DNA from: Aschersonia sp. MBC 622
Lineage: Eukaryota; Ascomycota; Sordariomycetes; Hypocreales; Clavicipitaceae
Assembly (NCBI GenBank): GCA_030782805.1
Contig: JARJPL010000392.1
Location: 1 to 64,000, forward strand
DNA: 64,000 nt
Reading direction: 5' to 3'
Shown here: one piece after another, positions 1 through 11,051 of the stretch
Layout of the letters: the number at the start of each line of letters is the position of its first letter
How positions within the stretch are numbered: the stretch's first letter is position 1
Program-made: the position numbers and the translations under genes
The notes under the pieces: model-generated
Databases searched by the model: none
Told to the model about the DNA's origin: nothing
The model's input: only the letters and a program-made list of their open reading frames with translations

Positions 1-36
1 ACACATACACATACACATACACACACACAACACACA
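1..36. repeat. CA-rich microsatellite
   Basis: An imperfect (CA)/(CATA) simple repeat fills the first bases and runs almost to the start codon of the Gly-rich gene, so it probably lies in its promoter or 5' leader. The window edge cuts it on the left. Confidence 0.9.
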
Positions 37-45
37 TTCACAACC

Positions 46-609
46 ATGTGTCTCGGCGGCTCGAGGAGAAACCAATACAATGACGATGTCATCCCGGCGC
101 GACCCTACGGCGGCGGCGGCGGCATCCAACAATACGGACCCGGCGGCTACGGAGGCGGCGGTTACGGCGGCGGTCAGTACGGCAACCACAACGGTGGCGG
201 CTTAGGCGGCATGCTGGGAGGCGGCGGTGGTGGCCGGCCGGGCGGCGGCGGCGGCGGCGGCATGAGCATGCTGGGAGGGTTGCTGGGCAGCGGTGGTCGT
301 CAGAGCGGCGGCGGCGGTCTCGGCGGCGGTCTCGGCAGTCTGTTTGGTGGGGGACGGCGACCGGGAGGTGGTGGCATGGGCATGGGCATGGGTCCGATGG
401 GCGGCGGCGGCGGGCAAGGGTTCGGCGGGGGAGGGCACCACGGAGGCGGCGGCGGCTTCGGTGGCCATCACGGCGGTGGCCATCACGGCGGCGGCCATTA
501 TGGCGGCGGCGGGGGTGGTTTTGGGGGTCGTCATGGCGGAGGTCATCATGGAGGAGGTCATCACGGAGGTGGTGGTCATCACGGCGGGCGCCACGGGGGT
601 GGCTTTTAA
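46..609 (+). CDS. Glycine/histidine-rich small protein
   Basis: A single-exon ORF of 187 residues starts in a good context (caaccATG) and stops at TAA 607-609. After about 20 ordinary residues beginning MCLGG, the protein is nearly all Gly-Gly runs mixed with Tyr, Met, Arg and, in the last third, repeated HHGGG units. There is no signal peptide or membrane segment. His-Gly repeats can bind metals, and a Cys at position 2 could in principle be lipidated; both are guesses. I recognise no catalytic domain. The strong composition bias also opens long antisense frames, which I treat as shadows. The function is unknown. The reading frame itself is likely real, because Gly-rich proteins with MC-x-G starts are common in filamentous fungi. 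Confidence 0.6.
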   Translation: MCLGGSRRNQYNDDVIPARPYGGGGGIQQYGPGGYGGGGYGGGQYGNHNGGGLGGMLGGGGGGRPGGGGGGGMSMLGGLLGSGGRQSGGGGLGGGLGSLFGGGRRPGGGGMGMGMGPMGGGGGQGFGGGGHHGGGGGFGGHHGGGHHGGGHYGGGGGGFGGRHGGGHHGGGHHGGGGHHGGRHGGGF

Positions 610-1800
610 ACCGGCCTGTCCTCTCGCAAAGCAACATAATGACAGCGGGCACAGCAAGCTGTTGCCTGCGCATCACCCATCAAAGTTGTGTGTTCACCAG
701 CATGGGAAGAATTCCGGGGAAGAATTCCCATTGTTCTTATCGTCCCCGAAGCCTGGGCGCGCGAGTCTTTTTTTATTTATTTACTTCTTCTCAGCTTCTA
801 CAGCCTGGGGCCGGCGCTTTCGTTCTGGTTGTTCTGTATTTAGGTTTGTGAGAATTACGGGGCATTGGCCATGACGCAAGACAAGTTCCAGGGCGGGGAG
901 AATGAAAACGGAGTCGTGGGCGCCTGGAATTTTTTTTATTTTATTGTTTTTTGGTTCCAACGGTATAGATTGGCATTACATCATCAAATTCAATTCAAAG
1001 GATCGAAAGTGCCGTTTATCTTGGGTGCCAATGTGTGTACATGTTTGACAAGCAGTTGGCGTCGGTGTAGGAGTGCCAAGGCCGCGTCGCATTGGGAGCG
1101 CTGCTGCAGCGAGGATAAATCCAATTGAAGTTGCGAGCTTCTGATCAGCTTCAGAAACGGCAGCTTTCATCACAAATTGATCATCCCCAAGGCTGCGGTG
1201 ATGCTTAGCTACCCAGGCGGGGGCGGGGTTCAATGGCCTCTTTTCGCTGCGGTGACGCCGCCATGGGCCGCTTGCATGACATCATGACGCATTCCCATCC
1301 CCTCCGCCTCCAGCACAACCAAGGCCGCCGCTCTCGTCCATTTGAGAGCTCGCACGTCGCTGACAGCCAGCCAAGGTTTTCGCTGTCCAGCTGCTGTCTC
1401 GTGGCAAGGTGCCGGAGCTGGCCTTAGGTTCTCGTCATAACTGGATCTTACCTTTTTTCTTATGCCCTCTTAAATATATGCTCGTAGCCTTGCACGTCGT
1501 AGCTCCGCCAAACTTGTCGATCACATCTGCACATTGAAGCTCGACTCGATTTTATACCCAAGCTTTATCCTTGCTTCGCTTGCAATAATATCAAAAGCTG
1601 CAGGGCATAAGTTCATAAGTCTGCTAATAACCTTGTCAATCTCCAAGTACGTCGTTCCTCGATTGCACTGCCACGGAAGGAGCTTCCTACCGCTCAAAAA
1701 AAATGCGCAAACGGGCAACCCGCAGCTTCCGCCACTCATCAAGACACGCCGTTGCTAACGTGTCGCAGTCTCGCATATCCTACGCGGAGCTTCCTTCACA
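610..1800. other. Intergenic, no gene seen
   Basis: This stretch holds the 3' flank of the Gly-rich gene and the promoter and leader of the eisosome gene. T-runs occur near 770 and 930. Only short frames with no recognisable protein were found on either strand. Confidence 0.6.
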
Positions 1801-2936
1801 ATGTAAGTCGCCACAGCGTCAAGAATCTCCTACGCTCTGTTTTCTGGTCGCTTTTATTTTCTGCCTCATGAAATCATGGGCCGTCGCAGTTTCGACGACG
1901 GTGCCTTGATGCGCCTCATTTCTCGCCGACACTCGTCCTCTCACAGCGAGTCTCTGACTGACTCGAACCTTCCACACAGGAACCGCGCCTTTTCCATCCG
2001 ATCCGGCGGTTCCAACAAGAACTCCGCCGGCGCCGGCGCCAACAAGATGAGCGGCTTCTCTCTCAGCTCGCTCCGCGGCACTGTTCAGCCCGAGCTGTCC
2101 AAGAAGCTCTTTCGCCTCATCAAGTCGGAGAACAACCTGATCAACGCGCACGAGGCCGCCGGCCGTGAGCGCGTCTCTATTGCTACCCAGCTTTCCGAGT
2201 GGGGCGAGCAGACCGGCGACGAGGCTATTAACGACGTCTCCGACAAGGTGGGCGTTATCCTCAGCGAGATCGGCGAGCAAGAGGACACGTACGCCCACGC
2301 CATTGACGAGTCGCGCGGCTACCTCAAGGCCATCCGTAACACGGAGAAGAGCGTCCAGCCCAGCCGCGACGGCAAAGCCAAGATTGCCGACGAGATTCAG
2401 CGCCTCAAGTTGAAGGAGCCCGAGAGTGCCAAGCTGGTTGTTCTCGAGCAGGAGCTTGTCCGTGCCGAGGCTGAGAACCTCGTCGCCGAGGCTCAGCTCA
2501 CCAACGTTGTAAGTAGAGCTTTTTGGCAACTAGCCAGTCTACAAAAGAATTCATGTGCTAACTTATCCGCCAACAGACTCGTCAGAAGCTCAAAGAAGCG
2601 TACGAGGCCGAATTTGCCGCCACCATTGAGCGCGCCGAGAAGCAGATTATCCTGGCCAAGCACGGTCGCCGTCTGCTCCAGCTCCTCGACGACACCCCAG
2701 TTGTTCCCGGTGACGCCAAACCCGTCTACCACCACGCCAGTCAGGCTCGCCAGGTTCTCAACGACGCCGAGGACGATCTTCGCGACTGGCAGCCCGAGAC
2801 TGACCACTACCACGCCGAGGGTGCTGAGGTTACCCAGAGTACCAGTGCCGATGTTGGAGTCGTCGCCGAGGATGAGGGCAAGGCACCAGAGCTCAAAGTG
2901 GACGATGTTGTTGCTGAGAAGGCCACAGCCGTTTAA
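1801..2936 (+). CDS. Eisosome core protein, Pil1/Lsp1 family
   Basis: This encodes a BAR-domain protein that assembles eisosomes, the filament scaffolds under plasma-membrane furrows, and is regulated by sphingolipid long-chain bases in yeast. The model is 1801-1802, 1980-2508, 2577-2936, giving 296 residues. The start codon is interrupted: AT ends exon 1, a GTAAGT...CACAG intron follows, and G opens exon 2, producing the family start MNRAFSIRS. The second intron (2509-2576) is phase 0. The signature QPSRDGK and the block VVLEQELVRAEAENLVAEAQL match Pil1/Lsp1 closely. The tail after about residue 245 is acidic and variable, as in the family. The length is close to the usual 300-340. It is one of the filamentous-fungal paralogs, and I cannot say which yeast gene is its ortholog. 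Confidence 0.9.
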
Positions 2937-3734
2937 TTGGGGCGATGACGGGCTTTGGCGTGATTGATACCTAATGCTATGGTTTTGGAACGATTATCTG
3001 CACCTGTCTCGCTTTTATTTGGAGGGCAGCTTTTTTAAAGGAGTATTTGCTTTGATAGTAACGGAGGCTATGAATCATTAATGCATCATATCCCCTGCCT
3101 GCTTGAATGTGTTTTGTTCGCTAGACTGAGGATGTCGAGTTGCAAGCGGCCACTGTTGGGCAACTCTAGGCGACGGATAAAATTGCAATGGCTGTACATT
3201 CGCATGGTACTCGAGTATCGAGTGCAAATGCTTGATCATACTGGCTAATCTTTAATCTCATGGCTATCAATATTGATTATCGTCCGGGATTATGCTGATA
3301 TAGATATGCATGACCGTAGATTCGTAGATTGCGCCATCGACTTTAACACCCTTGGGGACCGTTGAGGCCTGAGGGCGCAAAGCCACAGCGCTGTGTAGGT
3401 CCTCGGCGGCGCCCCATCCACTAAAAGAAAGGTATGCCGCCCCTATTTTCCTCATTTGCTGGTTCCCAGGTATATCTACTCGTTGTCGTCTTCTCGCGGT
3501 GCAACGAAGAGCGTTTTTCCCAATCCCGAAGTCGGCCTCTTTGAATTGGCTCTCGTCCTTCCTTTCAACGCTCAATCGCAAACAGCCTCGGCCGGGTGCA
3601 ACCTCTCTGCTCTCCGCGATTGACCGGCGCGCCCCGAGCGGCTAACCCTGAATTTCCCGGGGGCTCCGCGTCGTTTTGTCTGGTTCTCTTGTCGTCTTTT
3701 CCCGCCTTGTCCCTTTTTTATCCTGGCCCTCTCC
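2937..3734. other. Intergenic, no gene seen
   Basis: This spacer holds the 3' flank of the eisosome gene and the promoter of the pyrophosphatase. The second half becomes C/T-rich toward the downstream starts. No convincing ORF or RNA gene was found. Confidence 0.6.
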
Positions 3735-5283
3735 ATGAAAGCGCCAACAAGCCTCCAGCATCACGCCTTACACCGTGTGTCGCTTTTACCGGGTCGGGCC
3801 AATCACGCAGTCAGCGCCTGCGCAGGACGGCGCCGCACGATTTTGACTGGTACCTCTACTACGGCCGCTCGCCTTGCCTCATCAAAGATGGGTCTGGGTG
3901 GTGGTGCGGCTGGTGGCGCCCCGCCCCCTCCATCTGCCACCAAGTTCTCTGCTGCAGCTTCTTCTCGCTTCCCCTCCTCCGCCTCCTCCTTCTCCTCCTC
4001 CCCATCGCCACTTCAGCGCACCTCTCAAATCGCAAATCACCTCCAGAGCAACGCGCCGCGCACGCACCGTGCCCTGTCCACCATGGCGTCCTCGTCCGCT
4101 TACACGGTCCGCAAGATTGAGGCTCCCAACACCCTCAAGCACCGAGTCTACATTGAGAAGGATGGCGTCCCCGTCTCCCCCTTCCACGACATCCCGCTCT
4201 ACGCCAATCAGGAGCAGACCATTCTGAACATGGTTGTCGAGATTCCTCGATGGACCAATGGCAAGCTAGAGGTACGCTGCTGTCCTGTCTCTTGCCGTGA
4301 GGTTGCTAGGCCGTTTGCCCGGTCGTCGCGTTTCCTTTTTAACCCCGCGATGAAATGACGCAGCCTGCTATACGAGCGTCACAAGGGTCCAAGATACCTG
4401 CTAACACGTATTCTTTGTAGATCTCCAAGGAGGAACTCCTCAACCCCATCAAGCAGGATGTGAAGAAGGGCAAGCTTCGCTTCGTCCGCAACTGCTTCCC
4501 CCACAAGGGCTACCTCTGGAACTACGGTGCCTTCCCCCAGGTATGCAGACAAATACAATACACACCACCTCATCGCGACTTCACCGTGACTAACTCTCGC
4601 GGCTTTGCAGACTTGGGAGGACCCCAACTCCGTCCACCCCGAGACCAAGGCCAAGGGTGACAACGACCCTCTCGACGTCTGCGAGATTGGCGAGCTTGTC
4701 GGCTACCCTGGCCAGGTCAAGCAGGTCAAGGTCCTCGGTGTCATGGCCCTCCTTGACGAGGAGGAGACTGACTGGAAGGTCATCGTTATTGACGTCAACG
4801 ACCCGCTCGCTCCCAAGCTCAACGACGTTGAGGACGTTGAGCGCCACCTGCCTGGCCTCCTTCGTGCCACCAACGAGTGGTTCCGCATCTACAAGATCCC
4901 CGACGGCAAGCCCGAGAACCAGTTTGCCTTTTCCGGCGAGTGCAAGAACAAGGCGTAAGATTTTTGAGTACTTGACTTGGTAGATTCGTTGCTGACATTT
5001 TTTTAGTTATGCCCTCGACGTCATTCGCGAGTGCGGCGAGGCCTGGGAACGTCTCATCACTGGCAAGACCCCCGCCGGCGACGTCTCTATGTACGTTGAA
5101 CCATTTCCCCCGAATGTCGCATGATGCTAACAACTGGACAGCGCCAACGTCACCGTGTCTCACTCTCCTGCTCGCATCACCCCCGACCAGCTCCCTCCTC
5201 TGCCTGCCAACCAGGAGATTCCTCCTGAGAAGATTGACAGCTCCATTGACAAGTGGTTCTTCATCAGCGGCGCCTCTGCTTAA
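3735..5283 (+). CDS. Inorganic pyrophosphatase (two candidate starts)
   Basis: This hydrolyses pyrophosphate to phosphate and so drives biosynthetic reactions (family I, Mg-dependent). Exons are 3735-4271, 4421-4540, 4611-4954, 5007-5090, 5142-5283. The core carries VEIPRWTNGKLE, FPHKGYLWNYGA and the catalytic block DNDPLDVCEIG (the DxDPxD motif). It ends IDKWFFISGASA, the usual ending for fungal enzymes. ATG 4083, in a strong CACCATGG context, gives 292 residues, the normal cytosolic length. An in-frame ATG at 3735 gives 408 residues. Its extra 116 residues are Ser/Ala/Arg-rich with almost no acidic residues, like a mitochondrial presequence. Both starts may be used. The family call is secure and the start is not. 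Confidence 0.93.
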
Positions 5284-5497
5284 GCGGGCCATGAGAAGAA
5301 AAAATTGTGTGGAAGGAGGATCATGTGGCGTCGTTATTTGACACCAGGCAAAACGCTTCTGGCAAATATATTTGAAAAGTTTTGATCCTCTAGTTGTACA
5401 CTATCCTACGCCCAGGCGAGGTAGTAGGTGGCTTTTGTAGGTCCCATAAAACGCCGTTCAAAAATGCAAAGTATGTGCTCGTAATTGTACACGATGT

Positions 5498-5850
5498 TCA
5501 ATCTGAAAGATCAGCCTTTTTCTGCAGCTGTCGCGAATGTCGGTCCATTTCCTCGACCAGGCCCTTGATGGTGATTTTGCCCGTGTTGAACTTTAGTTCC
5601 TTGCCGTCCTCTGTTTCAACACAGTTAGTACGCAACCTTGCCACTTGCCGCCACACACCAAGAACGTACTAAACTTGACGGCCACCGAGCTCGGCTCCGT
5701 CGACGTGCGCGGCAGGAGCGTCGTGTTGATGGTCGTCCCGCTCGATCGCGCATTCGGCGGCAGCAAAGTCAGAAACAGCCGCGCGGGCTTGGCGCACGCC
5801 GAAAAGGGATTGAAGCGCGCGGTGATTTCGGTCATGTATTTGGTAATCAT
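5498..5850 (-). CDS. Mitochondrial large-subunit ribosomal protein mL53 (Mrpl44)
   Basis: A 97-residue protein on the minus strand has exons 5850-5670 and 5610-5498, with a phase-1 intron (GTACGT...ACAG). It starts MITKYMTEITARFNPF, contains ARLFLTLLPPNAR, and then has a Lys-rich middle and a coiled C-terminus. This matches yeast Mrpl44 (98 residues), a mitoribosomal large-subunit protein of the mL53 family. A longer in-frame reading upstream to 6000 exists, but the family begins at MITKY, so I use ATG 5850. It converges on the pyrophosphatase gene (214 bp gap) and diverges from sec20. Confidence 0.85.
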
Positions 5851-6208
5851 TGTGTCGGGCGTCGAGGAATTGGCGGGGCGTTTGAAAGCAATCGGGTTGG
5901 GAGTGTTGTCCCTTTTCTTGAAGCCAATGTCAAAGGTTTGGGCGAACTTGCGGCCCCGGAGCCCCGGTTGTTGCATAACATTTCGCGTGCTCCACCACAA
6001 CTTTTAGCTCAGGTCGGCATTTCGTCACTACTTTGAGGACAGCTTGAAGTTGGTCCGATATCAAACGGCTTGAATTCATTCTACGACAAATCGCAAGGAC
6101 CTAATAAGACTACTCCTAATCTCAAATCCATCGGAACCTAATAAGCTCTTTGATTTTATCTGTTCTGCTTCACCTCTATCCCCCCCCCCCGGCCGCGCGA
6201 AAACCATC
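5851..6208. promoter_or_regulatory. Shared divergent promoter region, mL53 / sec20
   Basis: This 358 bp gap separates two outward-facing start codons, so both promoters must sit here or overlap the gene ends. A C-run at about 6181-6190 lies just before the sec20 start. No clear TATA box was seen. Confidence 0.5.
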
Positions 6209-7622
6209 ATGTCGTTTGCAGGGCTGCAGGAGCGCCTGACGGCCCTCCACGACTCGACGGGCCAGCTCCGGACGCTCGTCGACCGTCTCGCCCACCTCAC
6301 CTTCCAGCCAGGTGCGGTGCCCGATGTGAGCACCGACGACGACGAGGATGGCGGCGTCCTCGGCGAGCTGAGCGCCGAGATTGCGCAGCTACTCAAAGCC
6401 GGCGTCGAGGAGCAGGAGCTGCTCCGGGAAGAGGCCAACTACGTGCGGCCCGACGGCCACGAAAAGGAGAGGCTGGTGGAAGGCGTCGTGCGCGTGGGCA
6501 CTGAGCTTACAAAGTATGTTTGCACATGATTTAGACGAGACTTTTGCATCATCTTGACTGTTTCTGTTTCTTCCACTTCTTTTTTTTTTTCGCTTCTGAT
6601 TCTTCACGTTCTAACTAGAGTGCCTTGGTAGACTCCGCGTAGCGTTTCGAAAAGCACGGCTACAAGCTAAAAGAAACTTGGTCGAGGTGCAAAAGCTCGA
6701 GCGAAAACTTCTTCTCCAATCATATTCCGCAGCGGTTCCCGAATCCGAGCCCCTCGACGAAAACGACGAGCCTGCTGCTGCTGCCGCTGCCGCTGCCGCT
6801 GCCAACACCACCCAGCAGCAAATATATCCCCGCCACCACCAGCCCCGGAGCATCCACCAGAGTCGGTCTGGGCTTTCCGAGGAGGACCAGCGGACCGTGG
6901 GCGCGAGCAGCAGCGTGACGGCGTCGCTGCGGCGAGCTCACGACCTCGTCGCGTCGGAGCTGGGCCGCAGCGAGTACGCGCACCAGACGCTGAGCGAGTC
7001 GTCGGCGGCGCTGCGGCGCCTCGACGACAGCTACGGCTCGCTCGACTCGATGCTGGGGCGGTCGCGCGAGCTGCTCGGCACGCTGCTGCGCTCGCAAAAG
7101 AGCGACACGTGGTACCTGCAGACGGCGTTTTACATGCTCGCCACCACGGCTGCGTGGCTGGTATTTCGGAGGCTGCTGTACGGGCCGCTGTGGTGGCTGG
7201 TGCTGCTGCCGCTGCGGATACTGTTTGGCGTCGGGAGCACGGCGACGAGGGCGGTGCTGGCAAAGGGAAGGGCGCCGGCAGACGTGGTCAAAGAAGGGTC
7301 AGTGGGCGGTGGTGGGACAGAGGACAAGAGGGAGGTTGAGGGGCTGCCGGACGAGGCGCTGCCGACGGTAAAAGTTGTGTCGAGGGACGGAAAGATGGAT
7401 GAGGAGGAAGAGGTGGCGGAAGCTGTACGCGAGGCAGTAAAACAGGCGGTAGAACAGGCGGCAGAACAGGCGGTTGAGGAAGCAGAGGTGCTGGAACAGG
7501 CGTCGAGTGAGCCCGCCCAAGACGAGTCGGCGGGTGATGAAGAACCTCTGGGAGAGGCGCAAGGTCAAGGCACTTACGCCAGCACAGAGGAGAAGCCTGT
7601 GCTGCAAAGGGACGAATTATAA
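6209..7622 (+). CDS. SEC20: ER SNARE Sec20 (Golgi-to-ER retrograde traffic)
   Basis: Sec20 is a Qb-type SNARE of the ER membrane that works with Ufe1, Use1 and Sec22, plus the Dsl1 tether, to receive COPI vesicles from the Golgi. Exons are 6209-6513 and 6632-7622, giving 431 residues. A coiled N-terminal half is followed by a SNARE-like helix at about residues 200-258 (SEYAHQTLSESSAALRRLDD) and hydrophobic segments at about 261-306. A long acidic Ala/Glu/Gln-rich lumenal tail ends RDEL. Yeast Sec20 ends in HDEL, so an ER-retrieval tetrapeptide at the very C-terminus strongly supports both the identity and the stop codon. An Ala run near residues 150-160 is a variable low-complexity insert. 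Confidence 0.85.
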
Positions 7623-7823
7623 AAGTGTTCCGTTGACTGACGAATATGTACATTAAAACTCCTAAAGATGAATAATGACGACCCAAGAAAGACGCCCTGG
7701 TCCCTGCCCTGTTGAAGGCGAGACGCTCTCGACTTTTTTTGCAACGCTTTTGTTGATGAAACTCCCCGTGACTCCCACTCCCCTCATTCTCAAACCACAG
7801 CACATGGTGACAGCAGCACCCAT

Positions 7824-8826
7824 CTACGTCCTATCAGGAGCAATGCGAGCAATGTCGCTGATCCAGGGAATGCCCAGCTTTTTCATCTCGACGGCCAACT
7901 GGAAGAGATAATCCAGACTGACCAGACATGCATCATTAGCCGTGTTATCCAAAAACAGGAAAAAGAAAGGGAAAAAAAAAAAAGAGAGAGAAGAGTTACG
8001 GGGTTGATCATACCTCTCGCACTGCGTCTTGGCCTTGTGGACATTGTCCCCCCATACGTACACGCCATGCCTGCGCACCAGCACCGCATACGTATCCGGG
8101 TATTCTTCCATGGCCGCCTCGAGATATTCCGTCAAGTCCTCCTCATGCGGCGTATTCTCAATCACGGGTATCCTCAAAGTATCATGATACCCCAGATTCC
8201 CCGTCTTTTGAAACCCGCGCCCAAAGCCTTTAATCTGCTCAATATTGTTGATTTCAAAAACGCGCGCATTACCCGGCTGCTGCTGCTGCTCTAGGAGCAA
8301 CGTGACGAGGACGGCCCATTGCGAGTGCGTGTGGATGCAGCATCCGGCGCCGCGGCGCGTAAAGGCGGCGAGGAAGAGGGGAGTGCACTGGCTGGGCTTG
8401 TAGCGCGGCGGCGCGCGGAGATAGGTGCGCTCGGGGGTATTCTGCGCGGAGAGGGAGAGGACGTAGAGGTCGAGGGGTTTTAAGAGTTCCTTTTGGACGC
8501 CCGAGGGCGCAATGTAGACGAGATCGCTGACATCGGGAGGGTTGAATTAGCTGGGGGCGGGATGTAAGAGCGGGGGGAGGGGCAGCAGGCAAAGATATTG
8601 CATGGGCGGAAACGAGTTTGAGGATGTGGGATGGAAAAGAAGAAACAAAAAAAGAAAGAGAAAGAGAAAAGGGGAGAAAGACGCACTCGTTACGGATGGA
8701 GCAGCCGCCGCCGGTGCCCGTCACCCAGCCCAATGTCCAAAACTTGGCGCAGAGCGAGGGGATGAGGTTGGCGGGGTGGTTTTCATCGTCGGAAATGACG
8801 AGCTTGTCTGCCTCGACGTCGGCCAT
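7824..8826 (-). CDS. MDE1: Methylthioribulose-1-phosphate dehydratase (methionine salvage)
   Basis: This zinc enzyme of the class II aldolase fold dehydrates 5-methylthioribulose-1-phosphate in the cytosolic methionine salvage pathway. Minus-strand exons are 8826-8687, 8526-8014, 7917-7824, giving 248 residues. Family motifs are TGTGGGCSIR (about 37-46), LVYIAPSGVQKE, the zinc ligands His112 and His114 (IHTHS), the glutamate-containing IEQIKGF loop, and the third zinc His200 in VRRHGVYVWG. Length and order match fungal Mde1 and animal APIP. A poly-Gln stretch (residues 127-130) follows the zinc loop. It converges on sec20 with about 200 bp between stops. The first intron (160 nt) is longer than most here. 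Confidence 0.92.
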
Positions 8827-9784
8827 GGCTATTATGTTTTTTTTTTTTTACCCTGAGGAGGGTCGACTTGGGGCTTTTGAATTGATCAATCTGACACAGT
8901 GATGAAAAGAGATTTTGGTGTGAAATGGTATTCAGCTTTTGAGTTTTGCGGGAGTCGATTCTACAAAAGTGCAAAAGATTGAGCAAGTCGCGATTTTTGC
9001 TGGTTGATGCAATGTGGGGCGAGACCAAGCTGCGCGGCGCGGGGGGTGAGTTGACTGGGTGAACAGCAGCAAGGCTCAATCCTTGACAGATGGTTTCATT
9101 TTGGAATCTTTTGGCAAGCCCAATGCATGCATCTCCAAATTGTGTCAAAGAGGGTTGGTTGACTGGCATGCCAGGCTTGGCTGGCTTGGTTGGCATGGGG
9201 CGGGATTCGGGCAAAGCGGCGTGAATATTCAGGGCTATATGTATGATTTGGCGTGGATTTGCGAATCTTGGGACAGCCAAACGTAAATCTTTGCAATGTC
9301 TTGACAACTCCTTGACTGCTAGTTGAGAGAGAGAGAGCAGCGATCCATAGCTTTAATCTTTCCTTTGTGATTCTCTTGTCGACCAAAAACCCAAGTGGCC
9401 GTCTTCTGTCAAAAAGTCGGCTGCCCGCGTAATCAAGCACACTCACGCCGTTATTCGTAAGCTTTTTGTTGTACATTCAGTCGCGTGTAGACCGCCTTTG
9501 CTGTAGTGTGAGCTCCGAGGCAAGAGTCAACTTTTTTTTTTTTTTTCAGTGTGTTTTGTTGCATCACAAAGAACGCAGAGGTGCAGTGTGCGGCGGCAAT
9601 TATGCATTAGCTACGTAAGTACATGGGGGTTACAAGGAGATAGAAAAAGGGGGGGTAGGTTAGGTAGAGAAAGAATTGCACGGCTGGCTCGTTAGACTTG
9701 ACGTGCCATGCTATTAGCCCTCTTGTATCCTTCCGACAGCCAAACCGACGCGGGATCAATGTAAAAGTGGCGGCCGCGCCGTCC
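8827..9784. other. Intergenic, no gene seen
   Basis: This is the promoter side of the methionine-salvage gene and the 3' side of the zinc-finger gene. Short GA and T runs are present (about 9327-9340 and 9532-9546). No supported gene. Confidence 0.6.
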
Positions 9785-11051
9785 CTAAGCGGCGACGACC
9801 TCTGCTTTGGTAGTAGTAGCAGCGGCAGCATTCGCACTCTTGCCTACCGCAACGCCATTCTCCTGCTCCGTCGACATCCTGCTCTCCTCTACAACACCGG
9901 CCTCCACCGTCGTTGCCGCGCCGTTGCCGACATGCACGTCGGCCTCGCCCTTTAAGATGGCCTGTCGGCGCTCGTGCCAGTCCACCTCGCTCTGGATGAC
10001 CTGCGACAGCAGCGTCTCCTTTTCAAGCCACTCCTTGTAGTATACCTCCTCCCACTCGCGGCACTCGCGCTGCAGCGTCGCGCCAACCTCGTCCGCCCAC
10101 TTGGCCTCCCAGAAGCACTTGCGGTACAGCTTGTCGACGGAAAAGGCGAGCTCGTCGGCCGAGAAGAGCTCGCTCGTCAGCGCGGTAAAGTAGTCGGCGT
10201 TGCCGTCCTCGCCGTGGCCGGGCAGCTCGTCCAAGCCGTCCTCGCCGCCGACGACGCCGACGCCGCCACCGTGGCCGTGCGACTGCGGCGTCTTGATGAT
10301 GATTTTGAGCTTGCTCGATTTGCCGGGCGGGCCGGCCTGCATGGACTTGGGCACGGGGTCCGAGGGGCGCAGGGCTTCCGTCTCGTGGACGGTGCGCATG
10401 TGTTTGGCGAGGGCATCAGATCTCGTAAACGATCGGTCGCATTCTATAGTAGCAGTTTTGGTCAGTCATCCATCGAGGAAACCAGAGAAAAGGATGAAAA
10501 AAAAAAAAAGAGTATCGAGACGCACCTGGCAGGTAGCAGTAAAAAGGCTTTTCCCTCGTGTGGCTACGCATGTGTGCCTTGAGTGCATAGCCGCTGGCAT
10601 GCGTCAGGCCCTTGCGGGGGCAGCTCTTCCACTCGCACGTGTACTTTTTTTGGCGATTCTCAATGTGCGAGTTGTGAATGTGCTCGACCAGCCGGTCCAT
10701 GTTGCCCTGGTCGCCGGCCTCGCAGCCGTCCCAGTCGCAGACGCTGACCTGGTCCTGAAAGTCCTCCTCGTCCAGCCGCGCGTTGACGGGCGAGCTGGGA
10801 ATGTCGCCCGACGTGTCCGACGACAAGTCCGACATGCCCTCGAGAGGGTCCGGCTCGGGCACGTCCTGGTCGGGCTCGACGTCGTGGACGGCAGTGGAAG
10901 ATGCGCGCGACGCCCGCGAAGCACCGTCGACCTTGAGCCGCTTCGACGGGCGCGACGAGGCGTCATCAAAGTCGTGCCCGTCATCATCGGAATGCTCCGA
11001 GGACCGCATCGAGGACAGCGGAGACTCGGGGGGCGAGTAGCCGCGGGCCAT
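9785..11051 (-). CDS. C2H2 zinc-finger protein, Iec1/YY1-like
   Basis: Minus-strand exons are 11051-10526 and 10443-9785, giving 394 residues. An acidic, Ser-rich N-terminal third is followed by three linked C2H2 fingers between about residues 100 and 205. The first is wide (CDWDGC ... HIHNSH), the second is CEWKSC ... HMRSH, and the third is split by the intron (YLPECDRSF ... HMRTVH) with TREKPF as linker. The C-terminal half is helical and charged (REWEEVYYKEWLEKE), then Ala/Thr-rich. This arrangement resembles fungal proteins annotated as Egr2-like or as the INO80 subunit Iec1, which would make it a chromatin-remodelling factor. The finger call is firm; the Iec1 assignment is recalled and moderate. 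The intron is 82 nt with a GTGCGT donor. Confidence 0.8.
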
